Origin: Pseudanabaena sp.
GTDB lineage: Bacteria; Cyanobacteriota; Cyanobacteriia; Pseudanabaenales; Pseudanabaenaceae
Assembly (NCBI GenBank): GCA_003249015.1
Contig: QBLS01000007.1
Location: 116,176-180,175 of the forward strand
DNA: 64,000 bases
Direction: 5' to 3'
Both the position numbers and the translations under genes were made by a program. This document shows, piece by piece, positions 43,275 through 53,515 of this stretch (its first letter is position 1; the number at the start of each line of letters is the position of its first letter). The notes beneath the pieces are model-generated. The model ran no database searches, was not told where the DNA came from, and saw nothing but the letters and a program-made list of their open reading frames with translations.

Positions 43275-46200
43275 TTAGCCCACTTTGACCTTAAGAACGA
43301 TGTCGTTATAGTCAAAGTCACCGCCACTTGGTAAATCTTCAAAACCGAAGGTATTATCACCAAGCAAACGAATGTGATCCACATTGCCAGGATTTGCTCC
43401 GAGATAAGCGAAGTAAGCTTGGCTAACCTGACCACTCAAGAACTGAGCAGCAGTTCCATTACTAATCAGGAATGGAGCAAAAATGCTTCCACCAGCAAGA
43501 ACCTTGTCATTAAAAGTCGCAGTTCCTTGATTGGCTACACTGAGGTCAATCGATTGAATCCGATTTTCGATCGCAGCTCTAGCATAACCACTTTGCCCAG
43601 GAGTGAAGTCGATTACGCCATCTCCATTGACATCAATGCCACCGTCAACATTAGCCACACGGTAGAAGCCAACAAAGTTGTTAAAGGCGGCTTCACGGTT
43701 GACGGTGAAGTCAACACTTACATTGCCACCTAAAGAACGCAAGTCGAGTACTTCGCCTTGCTTGTTGTCTTGAAGCCCACCACCCAGAGACTTAGTAACT
43801 GTGGACGCGATCGCGTTAACCACAAAGCCTTCAAAGTTAATCCTAAAGCTACTTGATGTGACATTCGAGATTAAAGTCGTAGTTGTAGTTGAGAAAATGA
43901 TTTCTCTAGACTTTCCAAACAAAATGTCATCGGCAGTACCATTCTTGATAATCGCAAAGCCGAGTTTGGCATTTTTGGAAAATCCAAGAGTCCTCGAATC
44001 GTTATCATCACCGTCATCGTCTTTATCATCATCGTCATTAAAGCCAAAGCCATTAGGACGGTTGCTGATTAAAGATGAAATGACACGACCGCGATTGGTC
44101 TCTAGGAGTGATTTGAGATTAGGAGCAGTTCCCGATCCGTCAATTTCAAATACCACCAGCTCATTAACTGTGGAACTTACATTAACGCTGGTAATGTTAA
44201 AGACAATCTGGGTGAGGGCAGAGCTACCTGTAAATTCAATCACCCCAGGAGTATTTTGGGTGAAACCTGTAGTCGTGAAAATACCATCGTTGCGAACGCT
44301 GAGGTTCTGGATGCGAGTGTCTTGCGCTGGTCTGACATCAGCCGCATTGAAAGGAATGTCATCAAAGCGATCGCCCAAGAATTCAGCGAGCGCATCTTGT
44401 TCAGAGCCAGTAGCTGCAAAGGTAAACTTACCAGCATCAAGGGTCGGCGCTGCGTCAACTACGCCATTGAGGTTAACATCAACGGTTTCAGGACGGAGGT
44501 CAACACGTTTGGCTCGTTCTGCGTTTTCCTTAACAAATACAGGGAAGGGATAGCGATCGCCCCCAAGAGCATTAGCAGGAGTCTGTGCAGCAGTACCAGC
44601 TAAGAAGTTAAGTGTGACTGTACGGAAGGTACGATTAACGTCGCCAACTAGTACGCCGTTTTTAACCACAGTATCAAGTAGGGAACCGTCCTCATTGAGA
44701 ACCACAAGGTTTTGAATACGTTGACCTTCTTGGGTAATTGCTCCAGTTGCTGTGTCAAAGGCGATTGCTTGCTTGGTTGGATCAAAGCTGAAAGAAATAC
44801 CGCCAACCTGTGGAAACTGTCCTGGAGTTGCGCCTGGGCGAGTACCTGCTACTGCGTGCTCAATCACCCAGCGCAATTGCTGAGCAGTGAGGGTAATCAA
44901 GGTCAATCCATTATTGAATCGTAGAGAATTTTCTAGATCCAACTGAGAAATGTCACCTTCTTCCTTATTTGGAGCGAGGGGATTGGGCTGAGGAGGAAGA
45001 GTTTCGACATCATCTGCATCTGTTGATCCAGCAGGAACCGATATAGCTCCAATATTGTCACGAATGCCACCACCATTTTTAATGGAAATAGTAACGGTCG
45101 GGTCAATCTTCTTAGCTAGGGCAAGGTTAGCGTCAGCCGTCAAGTTACCAAAGTTGGTTTCTTGAGTACGGACATCGCCACGAGTTCCATTTAGGAATAC
45201 GCTCGTTTTCCCAAGGATTACATTGTCCTTAGATGCGATTACATCGCGGATACCATCAACGATCGCGACAACGTTAGTATTAGCCTTTTCGCGAGCGCTA
45301 ACAGTCTCACCATAGACGCGATTAACGCCTGCGGCATCAGTGGCATAAGCACCATTAATGGTCGAATTAAGCTTATCGGTAAGCAGTACACCATCATTAT
45401 CGAATTCTGTAACCAAGCGTCCAACGTACTTGTAGTTGCCATCAGTATTGACAACGAGAATTGGCTTGCCATCAGTACCCACTCTTAAGGTTGGGTAGTC
45501 ACCTTGGTCGGTGTCACCTGCACGGAGTACATCGTTGTCATCTAGTAGACGGGTATTAGAACCACCACCGATGACGATATCGACATCTTTTAGACGAGGA
45601 GCAACTTGCTCACTTTCGATCGCAAACTGTTGGAAGTGAGATAACAGAACGATCTTATTAATGCCCTGAGCAGTTAGTAGATCAACAGTCTTTTGAATCT
45701 CGGCTGCCAAAGCTGCAAAATCATTGGGGTTGCCAGGGGTAACGATAGTCGCACCACTGGAGCTAATTGTTGGCAAGGTTGGAGTGGTTGCACCGACAAT
45801 ACCAATCTTTTGGTCGTCGGCTGTACCCATTACTCCATCAATACCAGCAACCGTAATAACGGTACTTTCTGCAATCTTGCCCTTGATCGTGCTGGCTTCA
45901 GCAACTGGATTGGTGGAGAAATCGGTAGTGGCAAAAGATCTGCCTGCGCCAGTTTCTGGTGAAAAGTCTAAATTGGAACTGAGGTAAGGGAATGCAGTAC
46001 CAGGGTTGCCACTACCAGTCCGAATGATGCTAGCAACTTGGTTAAGCCCCAAGTCAAATTCGTGATTACCTAATGCAGAGGCTTGAACACCGATCGCATT
46101 GAGAATGCCAATGTCGCCACGTCCGAGGACTGGTGCTGAGCTAGTACCGAGTCCGCCAACGTTATTTAGTCTTGCATCACTAGAAGCATTGAAGAATGCT

Positions 46201-47954
46201 CCAGGAATGTAGTTGTCACCAGCGGAGAGAATTAGGGTGTTAGCTACAACGTTAGAAGGCAAGTCAGTAGCTGCTTTAAACTTATTGACGATTGCCGAGA
46301 AACCAAGGATGTTATCGAGGTCAGAAACACCTGCCTCAAAGTCTGCTCCATGGAGAATTTGGAGGGAGAAGTTAGTTTGTACGTTAAATACGCCCACGGT
46401 GTTGCTTCCTTCAGAAGCAGTAATCAGTAAAGGATTACCAGTGGGGCTGTCAGTAGCCGCCACAAAGGTTAAGCCCTCAACACGAGCATCTTCAGGGGTG
46501 TTGATGTACTGGACGAATGTTGGTGAAGTTGGGTTGGTTACGTCATAAACAATCACATCGCCAACACGTTCAAGCCCAACAAACGCGTAGGTGCGCCCAT
46601 TGATCACGCCAGTAACAACGCCTTCAGGTTCGGGCCCCTTGTTGTCACTGCGACTATCGAAACCACTGGTTGTTCCTTCTGAGTTAAACAGCGTAGGAGC
46701 AAATTGTGCTGTGAGCTTTTCTAGCTGATCGCCACTGTCAAATACAATGTTGCCGCTAGCATCCAAAATTGAGAAGGAACGACCACCAAAAGCAACAATC
46801 TGATCAAAGTCGCCATCGCCATCTGTGTCACCTGATTTGTTGGTAACTGTCAGACGACCAAGATTTTGCGCTTGCTTCAGAACTGCTTCGTTAGGGAAAA
46901 CAGTGTTGTCTAGGTCATAGCTACCACTGCTAACGCGAACTTCTTCGTTGTAAATTCCACCTTCACCTTGTCCAGTAATAATGCCACCCGCAGTTGGACG
47001 TACACGGGCATCTCCCTCATTGGCAATCACGTAGAAGGTGTTACCACCAGAAACAAAGCTAGAAATTGCGTCAGGTTGGTAAGCACTAAATATTGGCTGA
47101 TTGACGATGTTGATTTTACCGCCACCGCCTGATGTCCCATCGACATCGCGATCGCTAGCGTCAATCCCGTTACTACCGCCAAAGCCATTATTAGCAAGGC
47201 TAAAGTCTTTTAAACCCAGAGGCTTGATGCTTGTGATTGTAGCTGTAGCGATATCTAGGAAGGCGATCGCATTAGCTTCTTGCAAAGTAACAGCCGCAGT
47301 CAAGCCATCGGCTGAAACGGCAATATATTCGGGTTCAACATCTTGGGCAACGGTTGTTGTTGTCCCAGTTGGTCCGCCGACTATTCTCAAACCATCAGCT
47401 CTAAGCTGAGTGATTTGGTCATTAAAACTGGCAAAACCAGCATCTTGAACTGTCGCCGCGATCGTGCCACCAGCCAAATTAAGGCTGTTAATCGAGATGA
47501 CGCTAACAGAGCCAACAGGATCGTTAGAAAAATTTTCGTTAGGTTCACCCTCATTGGCAACCAATACCTTGGTTCCATCAGGGGTGAAGGTAAGCATATC
47601 GGGCAAGAAGCCAACTTCTACAGAGTTTAAAAATGCACCGTCAGCAGCCCTAAAGAAGCTGACTCTTCCTTTCTGAATGGTATTAGGAGCCGCAGTATCG
47701 CGTACATCGTAGGCGACAGCCACTAAGCCATTCTTGATGGCTACGCTGTTAGGTGAGATCGTCGTACCAGCAGCACTAGTAAAACCAGGTGCTAGTTCAC
47801 CAACTTTAGCTAAAACACCTTTGTTGCTAACGGAGTAAATATCTACTTTACTTGCAGCAACAACGAAGAGTCTGTCGCTAGCAGGATCGAAAGCAGGAAT
47901 TTCTGAGGCGGTATTGCTCGTAGCACTACCAACCTTGTTTAAAAATATTGACAT
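43275..47954 (-). CDS. Giant choice-of-anchor I / 5'-nucleotidase / DUF4114 protein
   Basis: 1559 residues, no classical signal peptide. The first part (about 1-540) is a beta-propeller of the choice-of-anchor I type (VGFLPDMLTFTPDGTKVLVANEGEPNENF...). The middle holds a UshA-like 5'-nucleotidase: FSLQILHGADFEAG (where the family usually has D-x-H), SAGDNYIPGAF, ALGNHEFDLG, VLLSHFQQFAIES and the C-terminal SIKNGGGIRDNI. The end has Asp-rich repeats and the DUF4114 anchor DNTFGFEDLPSGGDFDYNDIVLKVKVG. It is probably type I-secreted and cleaves phosphate from nucleotides or phosphoesters outside the cell. A Pho box lies upstream. Convergent with phoX. Confidence 0.9.
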   Translation of the reverse strand: MSIFLNKVGSATSNTASEIPAFDPASDRLFVVAASKVDIYSVSNKGVLAKVGELAPGFTSAAGTTISPNSVAIKNGLVAVAYDVRDTAAPNTIQKGRVSFFRAADGAFLNSVEVGFLPDMLTFTPDGTKVLVANEGEPNENFSNDPVGSVSVISINSLNLAGGTIAATVQDAGFASFNDQITQLRADGLRIVGGPTGTTTTVAQDVEPEYIAVSADGLTAAVTLQEANAIAFLDIATATITSIKPLGLKDFSLANNGFGGSNGIDASDRDVDGTSGGGGKINIVNQPIFSAYQPDAISSFVSGGNTFYVIANEGDARVRPTAGGIITGQGEGGIYNEEVRVSSGSYDLDNTVFPNEAVLKQAQNLGRLTVTNKSGDTDGDGDFDQIVAFGGRSFSILDASGNIVFDSGDQLEKLTAQFAPTLFNSEGTTSGFDSRSDNKGPEPEGVVTGVINGRTYAFVGLERVGDVIVYDVTNPTSPTFVQYINTPEDARVEGLTFVAATDSPTGNPLLITASEGSNTVGVFNVQTNFSLQILHGADFEAGVSDLDNILGFSAIVNKFKAATDLPSNVVANTLILSAGDNYIPGAFFNASSDARLNNVGGLGTSSAPVLGRGDIGILNAIGVQASALGNHEFDLGLNQVASIIRTGSGNPGTAFPYLSSNLDFSPETGAGRSFATTDFSTNPVAEASTIKGKIAESTVITVAGIDGVMGTADDQKIGIVGATTPTLPTISSSGATIVTPGNPNDFAALAAEIQKTVDLLTAQGINKIVLLSHFQQFAIESEQVAPRLKDVDIVIGGGSNTRLLDDNDVLRAGDTDQGDYPTLRVGTDGKPILVVNTDGNYKYVGRLVTEFDNDGVLLTDKLNSTINGAYATDAAGVNRVYGETVSAREKANTNVVAIVDGIRDVIASKDNVILGKTSVFLNGTRGDVRTQETNFGNLTADANLALAKKIDPTVTISIKNGGGIRDNIGAISVPAGSTDADDVETLPPQPNPLAPNKEEGDISQLDLENSLRFNNGLTLITLTAQQLRWVIEHAVAGTRPGATPGQFPQVGGISFSFDPTKQAIAFDTATGAITQEGQRIQNLVVLNEDGSLLDTVVKNGVLVGDVNRTFRTVTLNFLAGTAAQTPANALGGDRYPFPVFVKENAERAKRVDLRPETVDVNLNGVVDAAPTLDAGKFTFAATGSEQDALAEFLGDRFDDIPFNAADVRPAQDTRIQNLSVRNDGIFTTTGFTQNTPGVIEFTGSSALTQIVFNITSVNVSSTVNELVVFEIDGSGTAPNLKSLLETNRGRVISSLISNRPNGFGFNDDDDKDDDGDDNDSRTLGFSKNAKLGFAIIKNGTADDILFGKSREIIFSTTTTTLISNVTSSSFRINFEGFVVNAIASTVTKSLGGGLQDNKQGEVLDLRSLGGNVSVDFTVNREAAFNNFVGFYRVANVDGGIDVNGDGVIDFTPGQSGYARAAIENRIQSIDLSVANQGTATFNDKVLAGGSIFAPFLISNGTAAQFLSGQVSQAYFAYLGANPGNVDHIRLLGDNTFGFEDLPSGGDFDYNDIVLKVKVG

Positions 47955-47986
47955 GGAGGCTATTATTTCCTTCTCACTTCACCTCA

Positions 47987-47992
47987 ATATTA
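47987..47992 (-). promoter_or_regulatory. Candidate -10 of the 5'-nucleotidase promoter
   Basis: TAATAT on the minus strand, about 33 bp upstream of the ATG at 47954 and 9-10 bp beyond the last Pho-box-like unit. The spacing matches activator-dependent Pho promoters, in which the box replaces the -35 element. Confidence 0.5.
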
Positions 47993-48001
47993 GGAGCTGA
48001 A

Positions 48002-48053
48002 TCTTAACTTCCCTAATAAGATCTAGATAAGTTCTGGTTAAGATTTGGTTAAT
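48002..48053 (-). promoter_or_regulatory. Pho box (PhoB/SphR-type tandem repeats)
   Basis: Reading the minus strand, four 8-mers spaced by exactly 3 nt: ATTAACCA (48046-48053), CTTAACCA (48035-48042), CTTATCTA (48024-48031) and CTTATTAG (48013-48020), followed by the degenerate AGTTAAGA (48002-48009). This is the cyanobacterial Pho box pattern CTTAACCT-n3. It is about 50 bp upstream of the 5'-nucleotidase gene, with a -10 and a GAAGGA ribosome-binding site in the right places. Confidence 0.75.
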
Positions 48054-48100
48054 AAAAGGATTGGATTTGCATTTTTTAGAACTTACATAAATGAACGATA

Positions 48101-48130
48101 TGTAGGGGCAATTCATGAATTGCCCCTACA
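48101..48130. repeat. Dispersed 30-bp perfect palindrome
   Basis: TGTAGGGGCAATTCATGAAT and its inverse, a perfect palindrome with no loop. It is of the GTAGGGGCAATTCATGAATT type that is scattered in many cyanobacterial genomes. It lies in the gap between the 5'-nucleotidase gene and the GH94 gene. Confidence 0.75.
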
Positions 48131-48231
48131 TTAAAGTCGGGTTTTCAGGTTTAAATAGCAAAAATAGAACTAGTCCAAATGCTTGGTGAATAAAGCTTTG
48201 TGTCACTATTACTTAAGATTCGTCAATATCA

Positions 48232-50628
48232 CTATAGATGAATAAAAATCGTAATTTCATCGCCAATAATCTGTTCAACATCAACAAAATTACCTGCGAT
48301 AACCTCACCATTAACTATCATTTGTTTGATATCACTATGATTAATCACAGTTAGTATGAGAGTCTTGCCGCGAAACCTCCGCTTTGCCGTAAAACCTGAC
48401 CATGCAACAGGAATCTTAGGATTGATATTCATGCCTCTAAATGCAGGCTGGAAGCCGAGAATGTAATCGATACCAATACGCAACATCCACACAGCCGTAC
48501 CCGTTAGCCATGAATGGCTAGCCTGTCCTTGGGTCACGTGATCGGGGCTGGTCACATATTCAGGATATACATAGGGTTCCGTTTCAAAGCGATCGCATTT
48601 CGCATCAGTTGCCTGAGAAGAATTAATCGGCATCATGCGGCGGTAGATTTCCCACGCAAATTCGGTATCACCATTGAGAAGCGAGGCAAGTACAAACCAA
48701 GAAGAAGCATGGTTAAACACTGCACCATTCTCTTTCTTACCTGGAACACAACGACTAATTAAGCCGACCGTATCATCTATTTCTGTAAAAGATGGATCGA
48801 CAATTTTCATTCCAAAGGGTGTAGCTAAATGTTCTCGACTACTGGTCAAGCATTTATCAGCACGATCCTTAGGAGCAAGTCCTGATATCACTGCCCACGA
48901 CTGAGCATTCAGAAAGATTTTGCCTTGGCGATCTCTCGATACACCAATTGGTTCGCCATTATCGCGGAAAGCGCGTAAGTACCATTCACCATCCCAGCAA
49001 ATGTCATTAGTGACTTTGCGTAAATGCTCATAAAAGGTTTGGAATCGCTCAACAGCAGCGCGATCGCCTTGCTGTTCACAAATTGGCAAAGATTTATCTA
49101 GTACATAGCCCAAAAAGAAAGCGCCCCAAGTGGTTTCGCCTTTGCCCTGTGAGCCAACATGGTCAAGGGTGTCATTCCAATCGCCTGTAAAAATGCGCGG
49201 CATTCCTCTTTCGCCTGTATTAGCGATCGCAAAATCTAGGGCTCTTACCAAATGCTCATAGACTGAGCCTTCACTATCATCATGATAGGGAACTACTTCT
49301 TCTAAGATCGAGAAGTCACCAGTCTCTTTGAGATATTCAACAATGCCAAAGGGAATCCACAGCGGTGTATCGGAATGGTTAGTGCGCTCGCCCGTATTGG
49401 TTAGCACAAAATAATTGTGTAAAGTGGAACCATCTTTAAATTGGAAGTTGAGCGCTTTAATCAATCTTTCGCGCACTCTCACAGGATCAACCATGACCAC
49501 GCCGAGAATGTCTTGAAAGCGATCGCGCATTCCTGTCCCAAACAGCAATCCACCGTGATAATAGCCCGAATTTCGCGCCATATCGAAGGTGACAGCCGCT
49601 TGATACTGGTTCCAGACATTGATCATCGCGTTAAAAGCAGGATCGGGCGTTTGTACCTGCACGCAAGATAAATGTTGATCCCATTTCTGTTTGAGTTGTG
49701 CAAATTGGCGATCGATAGCTTCTAGAATCTTGCCCCCCTTTGCAAGGGGGGAAGGGGGGATCTCTTTCGCCGCAACTTCCAAAGTCACTGCAAAATCAAT
49801 CGAACTATTTGCCGCTAGGCTAATCTTTGATTGCAAAGCCACCACAGGATCGCCAGCCGTAATCTCCGTATTCTGCATCACCCCTGTTTCCACAGCTACG
49901 GGATTTGCTTCTGATCGCCATCTACCGATGAAAGTGTCGAGACTACTATCGAAACCAGAAATTGGTAAACTTTGAGAAAAATAAACTTGATACTTCCAAT
50001 CGATATTTGGTTGCTTAACTGATACGCCCTTATTCAGAACCCAATAACGTCGAGTTGCGACCAAAGCTTGCAGATCTTGATCAAAATGAATATCTGTGAA
50101 GTGCTTGTCATTTGGTTGATTGATTTGATCATTCAACGCATTCCCCATCAGCAATTCTAAAAAAGAATAAATTTCTAAATCTCGTGGCTGACCTGAGAGT
50201 TCTGTTAACTTTACGCGCCAAACTTCTGCATTCACATCATTGGGAACGAAGTAAGTAATTTCGCCGCGAATTCCATTAATCTCTGTCGTGATTTTGGTAT
50301 ATCCTTGACCGTGGCGACATTCGTAGAAGTCATATTTCAAGTCAATCGTAGGAGCCCAACTCAGTGACCAATACTTGCCTGTAGCGACATCCTTGACCAT
50401 CACATAGCGTCCTGGACGATCCCAAGGCAGGCAGTTATAACGCATTCTGCTAATGCGGTTATCGCGTGGTGATTCTAGAAAGCTAAAGCCGCCGCCCGTA
50501 TGGGAAATTAGCCCTGCATATTGGCTATTCCACATATAGTTAAACCAAGGGCGCGGGGTGCGCGGATCTGTAATCACAAATTCTCGATAATCTTCGGTGT
50601 AATAGCCATATTGGTTTGCGATCGCCAC
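48232..50628 (-). CDS. GH94 family glycoside phosphorylase
   Basis: 798 residues, glycosyltransferase-36/GH94 type (cellobiose or chitobiose phosphorylase group), which splits beta-glucosides with phosphate. The N-terminal beta-sandwich starts YGYYTEDYREFVITDPRTPRPWFNYMWN; the (alpha/alpha)6 barrel contains GTGMRDRFQDILGV, FTGDWNDTLDHVG (the general-acid Asp region) and AQSWAVISGLAP. The substrate is not decidable, but inverting phosphorolysis is expected. In the linker at about residues 290-305, KEIPPSPLAKGGKIL is an inserted repeat (see the repeat at 49732-49761). It ends at 50628, followed by the family A palindrome and the third Uma2 gene. Confidence 0.9.
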   Translation of the reverse strand: MAIANQYGYYTEDYREFVITDPRTPRPWFNYMWNSQYAGLISHTGGGFSFLESPRDNRISRMRYNCLPWDRPGRYVMVKDVATGKYWSLSWAPTIDLKYDFYECRHGQGYTKITTEINGIRGEITYFVPNDVNAEVWRVKLTELSGQPRDLEIYSFLELLMGNALNDQINQPNDKHFTDIHFDQDLQALVATRRYWVLNKGVSVKQPNIDWKYQVYFSQSLPISGFDSSLDTFIGRWRSEANPVAVETGVMQNTEITAGDPVVALQSKISLAANSSIDFAVTLEVAAKEIPPSPLAKGGKILEAIDRQFAQLKQKWDQHLSCVQVQTPDPAFNAMINVWNQYQAAVTFDMARNSGYYHGGLLFGTGMRDRFQDILGVVMVDPVRVRERLIKALNFQFKDGSTLHNYFVLTNTGERTNHSDTPLWIPFGIVEYLKETGDFSILEEVVPYHDDSEGSVYEHLVRALDFAIANTGERGMPRIFTGDWNDTLDHVGSQGKGETTWGAFFLGYVLDKSLPICEQQGDRAAVERFQTFYEHLRKVTNDICWDGEWYLRAFRDNGEPIGVSRDRQGKIFLNAQSWAVISGLAPKDRADKCLTSSREHLATPFGMKIVDPSFTEIDDTVGLISRCVPGKKENGAVFNHASSWFVLASLLNGDTEFAWEIYRRMMPINSSQATDAKCDRFETEPYVYPEYVTSPDHVTQGQASHSWLTGTAVWMLRIGIDYILGFQPAFRGMNINPKIPVAWSGFTAKRRFRGKTLILTVINHSDIKQMIVNGEVIAGNFVDVEQIIGDEITIFIHL
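49732..49761. repeat. Small GC-rich repeat inserted in the GH94 gene
   Basis: GCCCCCCTTTGCAAGGGGGG and a following GGGGG run, a short repeat type common between genes in cyanobacteria. Here it lies inside a coding region and is translated in frame as part of PPSPLAKGGK, without breaking the protein. Confidence 0.7.
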
Positions 50629-50693
50629 GATAAAAAATGTTCCTATAGTTGATGGTTATCAATTATTGAACCATAGACTGCCTTAAAACCAAA

Positions 50694-50726
50694 AAGCGAG
50701 TGGCGCTGCTTCGTACCGCCACTCGC
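50694..50726. repeat. Family A core palindrome
   Basis: AAAGCGAGTGGCGCTGCTTC and its inverse, a GC-rich hairpin with A/T-rich shoulders, between the GH94 gene and the third Uma2 gene (both on the minus strand, so downstream of the Uma2 gene). Confidence 0.55.
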
Positions 50727-50750
50727 TTTTTTACACATGGAGATAGCCTC

Positions 50751-51347
50751 TCAACTCTGTTGAGCAATCTCAGTATCATTTGTCATTACTAGTCCTCGAT
50801 AAATTTGGGCGATCGCAAAGGTGAGATTGATGCTCTTTAGCTCGATCATGTCTCCTTCTTTGTAATTGATAATTATCCATTCGCCATTTTCTTTTTTATG
50901 ATAGAGGTCTATCTCAATGCTAGTGGAACTAACTAATAAGTAGTCCTGTAATACAGGATTATTGGCATATAGTCGAAATTTTCCACCGCGATCATAAGCT
51001 TCGGTACTAGGCGATAAGACTTCAACGATTAGGGATGGATAGGTTATGTATTGAGTGCTGGTTTTGTCGCGATCGTCGCAGGTGACGCTGATATCGGGGT
51101 AAGTGTAATTTTCGGCGTTGACCATCTTAATCCGCAGGTCTGAGTTGCCGATGATGCAATTGCCAGTACCTAAGTGAGCATCAAACATAGTAATAAAGCG
51201 AATGGCAATCCTTGCATGATTAACGCTACCCCCACTCATGGCATAGACTTGACCTTCAATATACTCATGCTTGTGCAGTTGCTTTTCTTCCCAAGCAAAG
51301 TATTCTTTGGGAGTGAGTTGAGGGGAATTTTCTTTAGCCGCAATCAT
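50751..51347 (-). CDS. Uma2 family (DUF820) putative endonuclease
   Basis: 198 residues. The N-terminal TPKEYFAWEEKQLHKHEYIEGQVYAMSGGSVNHARIAI is the classic Uma2 opening. The core YPDISVTCDDRD, PSLIVEVLSPSTEAYDRGGKFRLYAN and LQDYLLVSSTSIEIDLYHK gives the D-ExL-K residues. It is the most typical of the three Uma2 proteins in this window. No biological role is known for these proteins beyond the proposed nuclease fold. Confidence 0.9.
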   Translation of the reverse strand: MIAAKENSPQLTPKEYFAWEEKQLHKHEYIEGQVYAMSGGSVNHARIAIRFITMFDAHLGTGNCIIGNSDLRIKMVNAENYTYPDISVTCDDRDKTSTQYITYPSLIVEVLSPSTEAYDRGGKFRLYANNPVLQDYLLVSSTSIEIDLYHKKENGEWIIINYKEGDMIELKSINLTFAIAQIYRGLVMTNDTEIAQQS

Positions 51348-51617
51348 ATTTTTCTATGGATGGGGGGATTTCTACTATTTGGCGTTGCAGAGGTGAGTAT
51401 GAACCAAAGATTTGCTAAAAGCTAAGCATAAGATCCAGCAAAAGCTCTAATTTTTGGGATTTATACATCTCATACTTAAACCTGTAATGCTCAAAATTTT
51501 TAGGCTCTAATGTAATTATGGTGAGTTATTTACAACATGATTTTAAACGAGATCTGAGAAGTTAGCCCCACATAATTTTTGCCTGCCGACCTGTATCAGT
51601 CTGATATCATTATATTT

Positions 51618-53504
51618 ATGACTGAGCCTCTACTACAAAATCCTGAAAAATTACAAGCAAGATTGAAAGAGATCCCCCTAGAAGCGGGAGTCTATTTCAT
51701 GCGCGATCGCCTTGACGGAGTGATTTATATTGGCAAATCGAAGGCTTTGCGAAATCGGGTGCGATCTTACTTCCGTAGTAGTCAGGACTTGTCGCCACGC
51801 ATCGCGATGATGGTGCAGTTGGTGCATGAGATTGAGTTTATTGTTACTGATTCGGAAGCGGAAGCACTTGCCCTAGAAGCCAACTTAATCAAGCAATATC
51901 AGCCTTACTATAACGTTCTCCTTAAAGATGACAAGAAATATCCTTACGTCTGCATCACATGGTCAGAGGACTATCCGCGCATTTTTATCACCCGTAAGCG
52001 GCGCATGGGTGGCACAAAAGACAAATATTATGGGCCTTATGTTGATGTTTTTAACCTCAAACGCACGTTAGGAATTATCAAACGCGCTTTTCCATTGCGG
52101 CAGCGTCCGATTCCCATTTTCAGAGATCGTCCTTGCCTGAATTACGATATGGGCTTATGCCCTGGTGTATGCCAACAAAAGATTTCCCCCCAAGAATATC
52201 GACAAACAATGCTCAAAGTGGCGATGATCTTTCAAGGTCGCTCTAGTGAGTTAGTGGAAACTTTTACCGAGAAGATGGAAGCGGCGGCGGAAAATCTAGA
52301 GTTTGAGAAGGCGGCAGATCTGCGCGATCGCATTCAGGTATTACAAAATCTTGGCGCAAATCAAAAGGTGTCGCTACCTGATGATACGGTCTCACGGGAT
52401 GCGATCGCCCTTGCCTATGATGAGCAGCATACTTGCATTCAGCTATTCCAAATCAGGGCAGGGCGCTTGGTCGGGAGACTTGCCTTTGTGGCTGATAGTC
52501 AGAGCGATAGTCCCGAAGGAATCTTGCAAAGGACTCTGGAGGCGCATTATCAAAACTGCGATCCTGTGGAAATTCCCAATGAAATCCATACACAATTAGA
52601 ATTACCTGAAATTGAGATTTTGCAAGCATGGCTCAGCGATCGCAAGGGACGTAAAGTCGCGATCGCGACACCACAGCGACAACTCAAAGCAGAACTCATT
52701 GAAATGGTTGAGCGCAACGCTCAGTATGAGTTAGCGCGAATTCAAAAACAAAGCGATCGTAATTTGCAAGGATTGGAAGATCTCGCCGAAATTCTCAATC
52801 TCGATAGTCTTCCCCATCGTATTGAGGGCTATGATATTTCTCACATTCAGGGTTCTGATGCCGTTGCTAGTCAAGTTGTGTTTATCGATGGCATTCCCGC
52901 TAAGCAACATTACCGCCATTACAAAATCCGTAATCCTGATATTCAAACTGGTCATTCCGATGACTTCGCTAGTTTAGCGGAAGTAATTGCGCGAAGATTC
53001 CGCAAGTATTCGGCATTTGAAGGCTCTTCCAATAGAACAGAGAACATTAACGGTGATGATTTTCCTGATTTGGTGATGATTGATGGCGGTAAGGGGCAGT
53101 TATCATCGGTGATGAAAATCATTGATAAATTAGGACTACGCGATCGCTTGACGGTGATTAGCTTAGCCAAAAAACGCGAGGAGATCTTTTTGCCAGAGCA
53201 ATCGGAGCCATTGATTGGCGGCGATCCTGAGCGGGCAGGAGTACAAGTATTGCGGCGCTTGCGTGATGAAGCGCACCGTTTCGCGATTACTTTCCATCGC
53301 AAAAAACGTAGTCAAAGAATGCAGCGATCGCACCTCGATCAAATCAATGGTTTGGGTCATCATCGCCAAAAGATTCTCTTAGATAAGTTCCATTCTGTCG
53401 ACTATATTCGCCAAGCAAGTGTGGAACAAATCGCCGAAACTGATGGTATTGGCAAAAAATTAGCTCAACATATTTACAATCACTTCCATCCTCAAAATGA
53501 TTGA
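51618..53504 (+). CDS. uvrC: UvrABC system protein C
   Basis: Nucleotide-excision repair endonuclease making both incisions around a lesion with UvrA/UvrB. About 628 residues from the ATG at 51618 (the open frame begins with a TTG at 51579). The GIY-YIG domain is [30 protein letters not shown]; the central UVR motif is [17 protein letters not shown]; the second nuclease domain has [20 protein letters not shown] and [16 protein letters not shown]. The C-terminal helix-hairpin-helix is [19 protein letters not shown]. Only 11 bp separate its stop codon from the convergent integrase gene. A second copy of its last 39 codons is found at 57728-57847. Confidence 0.96.
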   Translation: MTEPLLQNPEKLQARLKEIPLEAGVYFMRDRLDGVIYIGKSKALRNRVRSYFRSSQDLSPRIAMMVQLVHEIEFIVTDSEAEALALEANLIKQYQPYYNVLLKDDKKYPYVCITWSEDYPRIFITRKRRMGGTKDKYYGPYVDVFNLKRTLGIIKRAFPLRQRPIPIFRDRPCLNYDMGLCPGVCQQKISPQEYRQTMLKVAMIFQGRSSELVETFTEKMEAAAENLEFEKAADLRDRIQVLQNLGANQKVSLPDDTVSRDAIALAYDEQHTCIQLFQIRAGRLVGRLAFVADSQSDSPEGILQRTLEAHYQNCDPVEIPNEIHTQLELPEIEILQAWLSDRKGRKVAIATPQRQLKAELIEMVERNAQYELARIQKQSDRNLQGLEDLAEILNLDSLPHRIEGYDISHIQGSDAVASQVVFIDGIPAKQHYRHYKIRNPDIQTGHSDDFASLAEVIARRFRKYSAFEGSSNRTENINGDDFPDLVMIDGGKGQLSSVMKIIDKLGLRDRLTVISLAKKREEIFLPEQSEPLIGGDPERAGVQVLRRLRDEAHRFAITFHRKKRSQRMQRSHLDQINGLGHHRQKILLDKFHSVDYIRQASVEQIAETDGIGKKLAQHIYNHFHPQND

Positions 53505-53515
53505 TTAAGGTTAGA

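Noticed and set aside
43374-44603. Long plus-strand frames opposite the 5'-nucleotidase gene
   Set aside because: They are antisense shadows of a long, strongly biased gene; no motifs.
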